Shown here piece after piece: positions 46,916-59,568 of a DNA stretch of 64,000 bases. Made by a program: the position numbers and the translations under genes. The DNA comes from Guyanagaster necrorhizus (taxonomy: Eukaryota; Basidiomycota; Agaricomycetes; Agaricales; Physalacriaceae). The DNA is taken from NCBI RefSeq assembly GCF_019112545.1, contig NW_025064907.1, positions 1 to 64,000 of the forward strand. The letters run 5' to 3'. Each line of letters starts with the position of its first letter. The stretch's first letter is position 1. Under the pieces are notes generated by a model, which was given only the letters and a program-made list of their open reading frames with translations, was not told the origin of the DNA and did not search any database.

Positions 46916-48906
46916 TCAATCGGACTCGGAACGAGTATAAAAATGATGTTCCGATTTGGAGATGTCAAGAATCGATTCATCGCATGTTTGAGCGCCACTG
47001 ATAATGGACAGCGGTACAGTGCCGGTCATCTGCAGGAACAGTCGAGCTGATGTCACTCAAAGTGATGAGAAGACACATACGTTTTCTTCGCCTTGGACCC
47101 TGAACGTAGGTAAGGAGACAGAACCAAAAGGTTCCTGTCGACGGCTTCGTTCTCGTGTGTTGAACCTATAAGACAGTTTGGCATACCAGCCATTCCCAGG
47201 AATCCAAGGATCCTTACATAGCCAATAAAGAATTAATGTATACTGCGCTAAATTTCAGACGAAAAGACCTTTCTTTGTAAGAAAAGAGACTGACGTTTGG
47301 GTACAACGATTCCGATTGACATGAAAATGAGCGTTCTGGGAAAGGCAAGAAACTGCGAAGGAATCTGATCTCAACGTCTGTTAGCCATTCAATTAGATTG
47401 GGACAGTACCGTGATTAGAGAAGCCAAGACCAGTGCACTGGAATAGCATAAGTTCTCCAGAGGGTTCGTTCTCTGACATGAAAGTAGAGTCTTTACCTTG
47501 TACCGAGTCCAGAAATTAGGATAAACCACATCAAGGCAACGAGTTTGAGGTTCATACTAGAGTATTCTTAGTTCCTCCTCGTTATCTGAGGCATTACGAC
47601 TAAACTTGCCTGGAGACGCCCACAAATGTTCGTGCCTTGAGAATGTAGTAGCACAGTGCGAAAGAAATGATCATGTCCACGGTTGCTGTTATGATAAGTC
47701 CTCCCTCGATCGTTGCCTAATGGTAGCTAGAATTAGTACATGTACATGGCAGTGTAATTCCCACATACAGAAATTTTGTCAATTTCAATGATATACGATA
47801 TCGTATACCTGGCCAAAAAGGAAGGAGTTCAATCGACATCCTCCACCAGTTTCCGATCCCTTACACGTCATGGCAGAAAACTGAAACATATCGTTAGCGC
47901 GGGGAGGAGTACATAGCTGGGATACGGACCAATCGAAGCGGCTGAGAGCGACAGGGTGTCAGAGCTTTTACCACCGAACGATCCGAGGAAGCGTACCGCA
48001 GATACAAGCTACAATGAATGTCTAGGTGAAATTGGGATGGTTATTGACACTAATTATTCGAGATAAAATATACATACGATAAACCATGGTACCGCACGAT
48101 GGAAATAACGCCCTACTGAATCATTGTTAGCTGATCATATCAAAGAGAAATAGAGAAATGGACATTACTTACGCATCCATAACCGTACACAGTATATGCT
48201 GGAGTATGCATTGAGTATAGCTGATCAATCTCCAGGCGTTCGACATACATATGGACACAGAAGACAATCATGTTCTGTGCGAGGTGAGTAAGAAGACTTG
48301 AATGTAATGGAGGCCAATCACTCACGTAGAGCACCAAGCTTAACTGATTTGAAACAATGGTCTGTAACATTCGAAAGGCACCTCGATGCGCTTACCTTGA
48401 AGCTCCTAACCGCCAGCCGGAGGTTAGATCCTCGAACCACAGAGAGATAATACGTACCACACGAAATTTAAGAGCGCGAGGTAATCTCCGAACGAATTGA
48501 TTGTATAATAGTATAAGGCGTGCGTGCTGAAGGCAACATGCAAAGTATCGAGCACCCTTGATATGATGCAATTAACTCGTGAGCGGACATTGTCTGGGAG
48601 ATTTAATTACCAGATCGTCGCAACCTATTGAGAAAACTCAGTTCAAGTTGTATCTGCGGTGAAAGTGGTTGCCTACTCACTGAAAGGCGATAGAACCACC
48701 AGTCGTTCGGATATTCTTTGAAATATATAATTGTTTGGAGATTCGCCGTTCCATATAATCTAGAGCTGATGAGGAAAGTTTATTTAACCACGAGCCGTTA
48801 TAACGACTTACATTAAAGCTATGGTTACACCAACGGACATTACGCCCAGAGTTGAACCTAATGATGGTAGAGCTAGGGCTGCTTCCGCAGCGAACGAAGA
48901 CGGCAT
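46916..48906 (-). CDS. multi-pass membrane protein, DUF6534-type
   Basis: A minus-strand gene with at least twelve short introns, from ATG at 48904-48906 to TGA at 46916. Exons translate in order as SLGSTLGVMSVGVTIAL, NLQTIIYFKEYPNDWW, LDTLHVAFSTHALYYYTINS, NSFGDYLALLNFVW, RYFHRAVPWFI, IISFALCYYILKA, MNLKLVALMWFILISG, LITFLAFPRTLIFMSIGIVV and PKLYINSLLAM, then a soluble tail. This is the pattern of the agaricomycete family with an N-terminal part of about seven membrane helices and a C-terminal DUF6534 domain ending in KLYxNSLLA. Function is unknown. One intron (47557-47609) has a GC donor (CAG|GCAAGT). The junctions around 48.2-48.35 kb and 47.87-47.92 kb do not fit cleanly, so the model there is unsettled; a small frameshift is possible. 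Confidence 0.7.
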
Positions 48907-50331
48907 GCCTGACACGATGGAATAAGGGGTGGCCCTAGGTCACTTATAACGGGTCTCATGGGCTTCCCACAAACTGTCAAGAATGGAGAAGACTACGACC
49001 GGAACCAGTCATGGACAATTATCATAATTATGGGCAAGAACCCGCTTATCATTTGCCATCAGAAGATCAACCGAGCACAGCTTACCGACATTATCGGAAT
49101 GCGAAACATTGACGAGAAACTATGCGTGGGCCGGTCCATCCCTGCGGTTTAGGAGCATCATCATGATACTCTGGCTTCATGAGAGATATTATTTCGACTC
49201 CAATTTGAGCGCTGCTCTGGTGAAGACACCAGAGCCATGACGCTGGTATGCAGGCATATCTGTTATTTGGCTCTAGCTTCTGTCCGAGAAGACCAAAGAG
49301 AAGATCAGCGTCTCATAGAGATTGTCCCAGGTATCATTTTTTACCTAGGTCTTACTGACACAGGTCCACGGAAGTATTAATAGCTGAATTCTGCCTGAGA
49401 TTATCTTCGCAGAGAAGGAAGGCAAGAATCACTTAAAGCAATTCAAAGCGCTGTCGGTGAAAGATCGAGTAATTCAAGTAGTTATAATATCTATGGTCTC
49501 AGCGGACTAGAGTAGAATTAGGACGTTGATAGCCTCGCAGGATGTAGATAGATATGTATAGACGTTGATATTGAAAGCCGATTTGTCGGGATCATGTGTA
49601 TGTTCGGTTGGTTGCACTTTTGTAGTACTAGTCCACTACAGATCACATCTGTCTCACGCTTCACATAGAAATATGTACTTCTTATCAGAATCCCTTAACG
49701 CCACAGCGCTTGGGCATCTATTGTTATCCGCATCAATGAAGGTTTGTCTATGCATCATGTAAGCGCCCTATGGCCGGACATGCTTATTGTATTATTTGCA
49801 TCAAAGTCGTGCGAAGCCAACAGCCCTGAAGAAACAATCCATAGGGCGCCATGTGCTATTAAAATATTCATACTGTGTGGAGAAAGAAAAAAATAGAGAC
49901 GACACTCAAAAGGAAGAATTACGAGATTACGGGAGTCCAAAACAGCATGCTACGAGCGGCAACGTTTCTTCCCTGAAAACGCCAAGCTTTGCTGTGTATA
50001 ACTTGGTATTCATATTCACAAATCAACTCAATTCGGTCTAGGAACGACGTCAGACCAGGTTCGACATTTGTTCAATGAAAACTGACATGCGAACAAAATG
50101 CTTCGACTCGAGATGGCGCCGGATGTTTCCCTGGGATTGCATTTATCGTGTCGAACGGAACACCGTATGAGTGCGGGGAAAGACGAGTCGGTCGGCTAAC
50201 TGTGGTATCGACTGGTGAATGCCGTAACGTCGCGATGACCTGTCTGACGTCGGTAAATCCTCGAGGTTCAGCCCAACAGGCCAAGTGCACGGAGTACAAA
50301 GATCACCAAAGGAAGCAAAGACCAATATTTG
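48907..50331. other. no gene seen
   Basis: Upstream region of the DUF6534-type gene and further sequence with only short frames. Confidence 0.4.
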
Positions 50332-50584
50332 ATGGCGGGTTACGACGTTGATAACCCTCGGAATACCGGAGGTCTGTCTATTGCTCTGTACCATCCTGTT
50401 GAAACCGTATCGCTAGGTCCGAGAGAGGGAATGGGTATTCGGTACTGGTAGTCGTGGTTGTAAGCTACAAGCAGGCGGAGAACTACGGAAACGCTGCCCG
50501 AATGTGCACGTGATCGTGGAGGAACCGACTATCTTTGCCCAGTTCAGGAGACAGTTCGCTAAAGAGGTTCTTCCCAGTGCCTAA
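50332..50584 (+). repeat. fragment of an unknown small gene family, copy 3
   Basis: An ATG at 50332 opens MAGYDVDNPRNTGGLSIALY, continuing to LGPREGMGIRYW before a stop. In another frame the DNA continues as GGELRKRCPNVHVIVEEPTI to a stop at 50584. The stretch is similar on the DNA level to minus-strand copy 1 at 16.9-17.07 kb. Two good half-frames in different phase suggest a frameshift or an intron I cannot place. I do not recognise the protein. Confidence 0.45.
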
Positions 50585-53500
50585 AGAAGTTCAAGGCGGA
50601 GGTCGTTGACGCGTCCTCGGCTATTTATTCAGGTTCCAGGAAGGGAGCATAGCCTCGAAGAGAAAAGCTTTGCCCCTCATCTCTCAGCGACCATTGGTCA
50701 TTACCTTGAATATGAAACGGAACGGAAGGGTCCGACCCCATCCATTCAGCCTGAGGGCGGGTTTGTCTGTCCGCCACTTTGGGGTGAAAACAAGTGTAAA
50801 TTTGAATGTGGTCTGTTTACGGTCTAGGCCGACCGTTCTTTTACTAGCGCGCTAATTATAGAAATGCGATCTGCTGGCCCATTCTTACCTTGGCGGCAGT
50901 CGTAGGTTGTCTTTACCCTCGAACCCATTGACGGATCTCATTAGGGTTCGTCAATCTTCGTCTGGACAGCTTTCATTGGCGATAAATAGCCTGCTTTTTC
51001 ATGTCTTACCTCGGTGGCGATACCTTTCTGTACTTGTAACCTCGACTCGATGCGACACCCTACTTCAATTCAAACAGGTATACCCTCGAAGAACACGACT
51101 ACCTCTTTTCGAGATAGATAGCCCTTCGTGTCACGTTTCTTGCAGGAATGGCAGACCCTTCCCGCATTCGTGCTTCGGGGAGCAATATGGGGGATGAAGT
51201 ACATCAACATCAACTTCGCGCTGATGCCGATTGGGGCCTCGTGATTCTTCCACCGGGGCCCCGGCGCGCCTTCATACGGTAGGGTGATGGAAGACGTGGA
51301 GGGTACCGACGATCAAGCTCGCAGCTTTCCAACAAAAAATATGATGGGTAAGGGGGGGGAGAAGATGTCCAGCGCCTCATGATTGGCAGATTTTTCTACC
51401 ATGATGGATGGCCGAGATGATCTGCAAACTTGGGGACAAATATTTTTTTTTCCTGCCTTGGAGAGCACTTCTTCGTCCTTGGCGATGTGTCGTCCCTTTT
51501 CTCCAACCCTGTCGGAAGACTCGCCGACTTCACGTTGGATCGCAGAGGCGAACGGTGCCGAGTCCAAATCACGTTAAAAGGGGGGGGAGGGGACGACGGG
51601 TACATTAGGTATGGGCTCCGAGAGGATACAGGGACAGGGACCGCTACGTAGTCTCTTCCATTGTGGGGTATGCGTCCGATGGAAAGGACCCTGCTGCGCC
51701 GATCATTCTATCAATTCAAGATCTGTTTATGTCGTCGTCGTCAGGTGTATTTCATAGAGCGTGGTGAAAACCTCCATCGGTGGCGCTTTTTTCCAGTCAT
51801 GCGTTGCTCATGAGGATCTGGAGCGCGAATCTTTGTAGTGCGCACGACAAGTCTGGGCTCATCATGCAGTTTGTTTGAAAGCATCATATTATAATCTATG
51901 GAGATGTGACATTGTCTTTAATGGGATACGTTGTCGTGAAAGGAGCGAAGCGACAATTAATGTGTTTTATTTGACTCTGGTTTCGGTCAGAAGGCCTGTC
52001 AATGCGGGAGGTATCTGTCTGGAATTGGAGCCCGATGATTGATGGTTGTCATGCTAGGGAGATCAGCATTACCGTTGAATGTATGCATGAAGACCGTCCG
52101 TTGCGAAAATTGGTGTCGTTTATGATGATGTTGCAGAGCTCTGGGAATGACAACCATGTCTCCTTCTAATGGAGCGAAGAACATTTTCGTATCGCCTCTG
52201 AAATATGTTTTACGTTGCTGGTGCAGTGTGTCCAGTGTTGTCTGGAAATTGTTGGATATACGGTGATGTGTAGGGGAGGATAAATGCTTTGATTGTATAG
52301 ACCTCTTCAGAATCCAAGCTCTGCATGTCGAGCCGACTTGTGCGATCCCGAGAGGAAGGGTCATTCGAGCGCCTCGGCCACATCAACGTAGCGTACGCCG
52401 GTCAGTAGAATGGCAGATGCTGACTTTTGCAGCAGGGACGTCCTTGGCAAGGCGACCATGGCCATCCGTCCGTGGTGCAAGGTCAAATCAGCCCAAAGCG
52501 TCGCTATTTTTTTTTTCTCCCACAGCTTGAGCGAGCCTGCACTTGTACTGAGTACTTGAGCTAGTCGCGGGGTCGTTCACGATGCAAAAAAAGCAATTTT
52601 AACCTGGAACTTTGCAGCGCAAACCGGATCGAGGACAAAATTAGTACAAAATTTGTTGAAAATGCCAAATTGGAGCATATATGGGAAATTTTTATTCCGA
52701 ATGTAACTTATTGGTGTTTTTGCCCGGATGATGCTTTCTCCTTCTTTCCACTATGGTGCGCGTCTAGGCGTAGATTCTGTACCTCTCCACGAACAGTTGT
52801 CTGTGTTTACTTTCTCTTGGACAGAGTCGGTGGATTCAATGCTTGCTCATATGGGTTGCTCTGAAGCAGAGATGATTCATACCGGTGCGTCGTTCCGCTC
52901 GTCCCTGGCTCACGAGTCTTGTCATAGCATTTCGACGTGCAGGGTTTTCGTCCTCGTATTTGAGAGTCCCTTTGGCTATTGGTCCGTACGGCACGACAGG
53001 GAGCAATGTTCTTCGGGATCCAGTGGGTTTCATTAAAAACACTGAGTTTCTATGCTTGACGTAACAGTTCTAGAATGATACTCTGTACGATGTGTCGTCC
53101 TTTGTCGCATACGGCTGTAGTTGACGTTAATGAACGTTTAGTTATTAACCTCCGAATTGCCGGACATATGCTCACATTGGTAGGTTCGTCTAGGTCTCTC
53201 GGTATCTTCGACATTAAAATACATCATTAGGGCCGTTTCCGAGATGAGGATTCTGCCTTCATGGAAGGTATATGCACAGACTCTGGGTCCCAAATGCCTA
53301 CTCGGCTATGTCGGACCGTACGCCTTCGAGACTTCCATCCATTCATGTCAGTCATCTATGACAGGTGTTGACTCTCAATGTGATATAATTACATGGCTGC
53401 ACGTGGCTATCATTGCACTGGAGTGTCCTCATCTGCTGACGACTTTTGGTAAGAAATGAAGGTTGGAACTATAATGACTGGCAAATTAACCCTCATCATG

Positions 53501-54317
53501 GCATTATAGATTTTGCGAGCATAGCGTCAGCGGACATCTGCGCTTGCTCTTTGGCGGCTACGTTGGTCTGACAGAAACTGATAAGGAACGTTCAAGGTAT
53601 GTTCTGCGTGGCTGATGCCGATAACGACGTAGCCGCGTGGATGGAACGAAACTTCCTTTTTCGGGACCTCATTTAGGCCGATCGTAGTACCCGGTCCCTG
53701 CGAACAGTCTTTACCATTGTCTTCATCCTGCCGTCAGAACGTGTCTGTGAGGGTGGCCCAAGAGGTCACCGCCGCTGCCACTTTGTGCCAGCTGGACGTT
53801 TATGTAAGGTTTTCATGCCCCTCTTCGTAGGTATCGACGGCTGACGGATGAGAACTTGTAGCGAGTGGCGTATATGCTCGCAGAAAGTTACTCAGAATTC
53901 ATCGATGGGATTACGTATGCTCCCCCTCTTCGCTGTTTTCATCAGTCATTGATGGCAGTATTCTCTCCCAGGCTTAAGCTGTGTGGATTCTCTTGTCCTT
54001 CGGGCTGTTTCGGGATCGCTCAGTCAACTCAAAAAGCGGGGTCACGCGTCCGTCGATCTACGGCGACGTCGCATCAGACAAAGGGAACTGAGACAATGAT
54101 CATCGGAGGCGGCCATATGGGCGAAAACCTGACAGGATATGCCCGGGCTACTCTGCCAAGTCTCCATTCGGGGGGTCTTCTGAATTCGATTCCCAGACGT
54201 TTCATTGCTTTGTACTTCTACCACCACCATCTCTTTCAAGCTTCTCGTCGGTTTCTGACCGGATTTCGGCTGCAACAGACTTATATACTCCTCTCATTTT
54301 TGCATTGACCTGTGAAG
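50585..54317. other. long stretch without supported gene
   Basis: Many short frames, none with recognisable domains or consistent splicing. A few exon-like pieces (for example around 53.2-53.45 kb on the plus strand) could be remnants of a leucine-rich protein, but I cannot support a gene. Poly-T and poly-C/G runs occur near 51.35, 51.45 and 52.51 kb. Confidence 0.35.
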
Positions 54318-56632
54318 ATGATGTGGGATTTCCCTTCCGCGTACAGTCCTCCCTGCAACCCACCTTTTGGTCACCACCAACAGCTTCCGCCTTTTGACAC
54401 GCCATGGTCACCGTAAGTACCTTAACAACCATACGTAAAGCATTACCGACTCACCAAACCCCCCAGACTCCCGCCAACGTAAGGAAACATTCTAAAATTG
54501 CAGGTTCAGCATCGATGACTCACTCTACGTATGGACAGAAGTCAACCGTTCTACGTCGAATCGGGAGCGTTTCCCGGCCCTTCAATAGGTCATGCCTCCG
54601 GACATTCTCCTTATAGCTCACTTCCTTTGTCTGCCGGATCATACCATCAGTGAGTGTTTCACGCCATCCGCTGTATATAGCGTGCTGATTCCGAGCTCAA
54701 GATCTATACTCGAGTACGTGCATACACCCATTTATTGAGTACGGAGGTTCATTTTCGTAGCATGGATATACCCCCAGACGCGCCGAGGGCCTTCTTCGTT
54801 GAACGACACTATCACCATCACTACCACTACCACCACAGCAGCCGTGGCCACATTCTCCCCCGTTCCCAATCTAAGCCTCCTCCGGCAATTCACGGCAATG
54901 GCGGCTCTCAGCCTCCTGTGAATATCAAACACAGCAACAAACACAAGCACCAGCCCGTCCAAGCGGTAGCGGTACAGCCCAAGCCTCCGGTACAGCGTTT
55001 CCGGTATTCCAAGTGCACTGGACGCAAGAAGGCACTCTGCGTGAGTGTGTACCTTTTAGCCCCGTGTCATCCCTTACTCTAGACACTTCCCTTAGATCGG
55101 TATCAATTACCGCGGACAGAAAGACGAATTGCGAGGATGCATCAATGATGCAAAACATATTCGGGACTTCTTGATTCGTACGTGTTTCTCGTGTTTGTCT
55201 TGTCCTTCTGCGAGTGTACTGACTGTGTGTGTCTGTTTGAAGGCTATTGGGGGTACAAGGGAGAGGATATCGTGATGCTTACAGACGACAGTACAGATCC
55301 TCGGCGGCGTCCTACGAGAAAAAACATGATTGACGCTATGTATTGGCTTGTCAAGAATGCTCAACCCCACGATTCGCTATTCTTTCATTGTATGATGATT
55401 CTCCGGCATACTCGGACTTACATCTCCCTCTCCTAATCAATCCCCTTTTTCAGATTCGGGACATGGCGGCCAGACTCGTGACAAGGACGGTGATGAAGTT
55501 GACGGATACGATGAAGGTCCGTTCTGTTCTACAGTGCATTGTATTGCCTCACAAGCAATCTATTGACGGTTCTATGGGCTTCTCTAGTCATATTCCCTAT
55601 TGATTTCAAGCAATATGGACATATTGTTGATGACGTGCGTTCCTTCCCTTCTCTTGTGCTTCTGTCTCATTTGTTCGATCTTCTTTGACTAGGAGATGCA
55701 TGCAATTATGGTCAAGCCCCTACCGACAGGGTGCCGGCTCACGGTATGTGTCCCCCTTTTTCCGATCGTTTGGTCTCGATCGCGTGCGGGGCCTGACTCA
55801 AGAGCCCTGATTCTTCTTCTGCTAGGCCCTCTTCGATGTAAGTTCTCCTTCCATAGGCGCCTAGTTCCGTTCTTTTTTCCTAACTCGTGATTCGACACAC
55901 AGTGCTGCCATTCCGGTACAGCCCTCGGTGAGTTAACGCCGCTAATTGAAAAACATTCCTTCAATTCCGTCTCTATCTTTTTTGGTTAGATCTACCGTAT
56001 GTCGTGAGTATTGTATTTCGCGGATCCCCCACCTTTCTTCGTTTACCTGATCGGGAGCCGTGCTTTTTTTAGTATGACTGTCATGGTCGACTTAAAGGTC
56101 CCTACGTTACGAGACAATGGAGAGCATTCAAGTCGACCTCGGCCGACGTGGTAGGCATCTATTGTTTTGTTTTCCGAGTTCCCTATGGTTTACGAGCCTC
56201 GGCAGATCTCGTGGTCCGCGAGTAAGGATGAGCAGACTAGCGCCGATACGTTCCAGGGGGGCGTAGCTGTTGGTGCTATGAGCTACGTGAGCGTCTCCCG
56301 TCGTTTCTCGCATCATTGCATAGGTACCGACCATGTATGTATAGGCGTTTATCTCGTCTCTTATGCGGAACAAGGAGCAGTCGTACCAAGGGCTTCTTCA
56401 GTCTATCAGGTAGGCAGGCATTTCGGCCACGTTCTCACTGTTCGTCCCTTATAGTTCCTTTTTTTTTTCCCACCCCCCCGCCTCTAGGAAGATCCTGCAG
56501 CCCAAGTATAGCCAAAAGCCGCAATTGGGAAGTTCCCATCATCTCGTGAGTTTTTTTTCCGGATTGGGGTTCCATTCATCTTGGATGGGCTTATTGTTGC
56601 GGCAGGACACGAATTTACGATTTATCTTATGA
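54318..56632 (+). CDS. type I metacaspase
   Basis: Seventeen exons: 54318-54412, 54467-54478, 54539-54649, 54761-55040, 55096-55177, 55243-55389, 55454-55516, 55588-55634, 55693-55743, 55826-55837, 55903-55927, 55990-56003, 56073-56150, 56206-56286, 56345-56409, 56488-56545 and 56606-56632. All phases agree, giving 415 residues. Residues 1-150 are a Pro/Gln/His/Tyr-rich prodomain (HYHHHYHYHH). The caspase-like domain begins KKALCIGINYRGQKDELRGC. The catalytic histidine is in YSGHGGQ (H246) and the cysteine in DCCHSGTALDLPYV (C302); the tail SSHHLDTNLRFIL is typical. Metacaspases cut after Arg or Lys, need calcium, and act in proteostasis and cell death. Prodomain plus single catalytic domain makes it type I. 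Odd points: two 12-bp and one 14-bp exon, and DCC instead of the usual DSC before the active cysteine. An in-frame ATG at 54321 is the alternative start. Confidence 0.92.
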
Positions 56633-56725
56633 TTTGAATGAATGACTTTTTATGATAGTGTTATGACTTGACTTGACTTGACGGGATACTTTTATTCATC
56701 ACATCATCATATCGTATCATTTAAT

Positions 56726-58242
56726 TTAGATGTATGTACCAACCAATCTTGTAGTCGGAGCATGTACTAGTATCACGGTGATCAATTTCTTCCCTTTATT
56801 TACATGGTCGGTGTTCGCGGAACAGGAAGATTCGGGATCACATGGTACGGAATACGGCGGGCAAACGCAAAGGGTTGGCCCGAGTGAGTGAGTGAGTGCA
56901 CTGGGGGGGGTTGGTCTGTGTCCCAAGGAACGCTGGACAGACTCAGCGGCATGACGCGCTTCTGCTTCGTCTCGAAGAAGTTCCCCCCCCAGTCGAACGT
57001 TCTCCTTTGCAAGACGAGCGCTGTAGATTCGAAGCGAATTGCTCGGGGCCATCACTATGATTCTCCAGATCAGCGGAGCGATGCCTCCAGATGCTGCCCG
57101 ACTTGTTTTTGAGACTACCATTTGAATCTCTAGAATTTTGCACTTGCTGCTTGAGCTTGAGGGCATTGAGCATTGATTGACCTGCCGGGTCTGTGATGGA
57201 AGAATGTGTAATGTGTGCGCTCCCATCAGGACGTGATTTCTTTTTCGAGGGACGGTGAGCAGCACCCTTGCGAGGGTACGAGGGGTGGGGTAACATTGGC
57301 CCATGCCGTGTACATCAATCACTGCCTGAGTTGGAGTTGGAGGAGGATACATGCTGTGAACGAAGCGACATCTCCAGGTCAGGTCTGGATTCATCATCAA
57401 CGGCTTTGAGAGCTCTTGAAGTAGACGAGATTGGCAAGACGGATGAATCATCATCAACCCGGCCCACTGTTGTTCATCACAAGTCGCCGAAGACGCTCGA
57501 CACGATCTCGGATTTTTCGCTTTGGAAGAACTCGGTCGGTCGTCCTCATTTAGCTGATCCTTGAGCTGGGGGTGATTTGGGGATTCGTACTACCTCTGTC
57601 TGTACTTTGGCCACGGAAGGTGGGTTGGTGGCTTGTGTTTCGTGGTTCGTTGGCCCAAGCGGCTCGAACTCGAACTTCACAGCCCCGATGTTCGACATTT
57701 TGAAGCTCCCCTTTGGAGACGTCGTCGAGTCTCTGCTTCTCGACCTCTGCCTGTGCGTTTGCTGTACGTTTCCTCCCTCAGCCCTGAGTGCTTTTTTCCT
57801 TGCCACGCAACCCAAGCTCTGTCTGTCTGCCAGACCAGATCTTCCCGCCTCCCTGGTCCTGGTTAGGCGCGCCTTGCTTGGACTTTTCAAGCGAAAGGGA
57901 TACACAACCGCCGGCTCTTCCATTCGATCTGAGCAATCTTCCAGTTGTTGATCCGTTACTTTCTTTCTTCGCTTCGTTCCTCCAGGACATGAACCCGCTC
58001 CACGATGGGTTTTGTTATCCTGCTTTGCTTTCCAGCTGCATGACTTCTTCCCATTCACGATCCTTCACCGCCTTGTTGTTGTAGTCTCTGTCGAGTTTGA
58101 TGTTTACGATCCTTCCCTTACGATGGAAAAGTCCGGGATTTCTGAGTGGAAGCTGTCTGCTCCAATTGTGGTGCGTATGAACAACTTCAGCTTCGAGCTT
58201 AGTCGTCTTTTCACGTTCCGACTCGAGCATGAGGTTCCTCAA
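56726..58242 (-). other. possible coiled-coil protein gene, structure unresolved
   Basis: Several minus-strand segments read like parts of one charged, helical protein: LMLESEREKTTKLEAEVV near 58.2 kb, LEERSEERK and KVTDQQLEDCSD near 58.0 kb, EVEKQRLDDVSKGELQN near 57.7 kb, PQLKDQLNEDDRPSSSKAK near 57.5 kb, SARLAKENVRLGGELLRDEA near 57.0 kb. They lie in different frames, as introns or frameshifts would produce, but I could not find a splice set that joins them all. It may be a real intron-rich gene or a decaying one. I do not recognise the family. Its 3' end faces the metacaspase 3' end about 100 bp away. Confidence 0.35.
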
Positions 58243-59568
58243 TATCGTGATTACTTACTTAGCCTGAGCAAGTGACTAATTGACGTTCGAAACTCTGTAC
58301 AGCTGTCAATCTTCCCAGTTGGCTATGAGGGCACCTCCTTCGCTTTCCGTGATTCCATAAGGTGGCTTTCCGTCTCGTATATAACGAGCCTTAAGAGATT
58401 TCAGTTCAGATTCCAGTCTCCAGCTCAGAGACATTGGATTGAAGTTAAGCTAGATGAGTCTGTGCTTCCTCCTCCCGCTTGGCCAACGGGTCACGTGATC
58501 CTCTCAAAGAAGATACGAACGACTGTCCAGAGCTCGGACGAAAGTCATCTATGGAGGTGGGTGGATGGATGAGTGAGTATTAATTTTATTTTATTTGTAT
58601 GGGGGGGGGGGGGAATTGACAACGTGTGCCTGTCGAGGATTCAGCCCATACGCCCGTTGATCGGGTTATCGGTCCGTTTGTTCTAAATTTACCAACAAGT
58701 TCATATATTTCTTGATCTCGATCGTTTCCAATACTTACTTTCGTCCGTTTTTCCTTTCGTTCACACCTCAGTCTTTTTTACCACCATTACGAGTGAAGAC
58801 TGAGATTGTTGGTCATTGACAGGTGCCTTTGTTGAATTCTGAGAATGGAGGGGAGTGGGAGGGGGATTAATACTATGTGCAAAACTGGACGAACCCATTT
58901 ATCTGGTCTAAAGGAGCACGTGGGTAGGCTTATCAGACGACTTTTGAGCTCGGAGCTGGGACGTACTAAATTATTTCCATTTTTCCATGAGTGTGGAGGG
59001 CGGGGCTGTCGAGCGCGGCCTTCTAGCTGTCGCTCTTATGACACAGAATTTCTCTCCCACGCGCTGAGTTCCGGATCCCTCCACAACACATCATAATAGT
59101 TCCAAATGTTTTCCGCAATTCACTGCTGCTTCTTGGAAAAAAAAATAGGGAAGGGAAAAGAATGCCATCGCAGCGTGCCCCCCCGCGCCCGCGTCATAAT
59201 GACTCATAACCCTAGGTAAGGTGATCGCGGCGCTGGCTTCTGGGCACATAATCGCCCTGGCGCTGCTGTTCTTCTTCGTCTCGGTCTCGGAAGAAAAATG
59301 GTCCCGGGAAAGAAGATCTTCACTGACTTCTTGGAAACTTGAAAACATACGAATTGAACGGACGATCACTCCGGAAATGAAAAACTATATAGAGAATTCT
59401 CGTTCGACATGCACCGTTTAGTTGTTTCTATGTATCCTGGTATTCATCTTAAAAACGGGGGCAACGTCGTAGATCTGGACCGTTATAATTGGTTTCAGTA
59501 CTTCCAGATTTGACTCCTTGGCACAGTGGAAATAGTAACGCCAAGATTCATAAAGAGCGCTCAAGCAC
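58243..59568. other. intergenic region with a poly-G run
   Basis: No gene supported. Contains the 13-G run listed separately. Confidence 0.4.
58601..58613 (+). repeat. homopolymer of 13 G
   Basis: Thirteen consecutive G bases preceded by a T/A-rich stretch. Likely variable in length and able to form G-quadruplex-like structure; no gene link is evident. Confidence 0.9.

Noticed and set aside
56726..57457. 243-codon minus-strand frame taken as one exon
   Set aside because: Only a short part looks helical and coding-like; the rest changes frame, so the full frame is not a credible exon.
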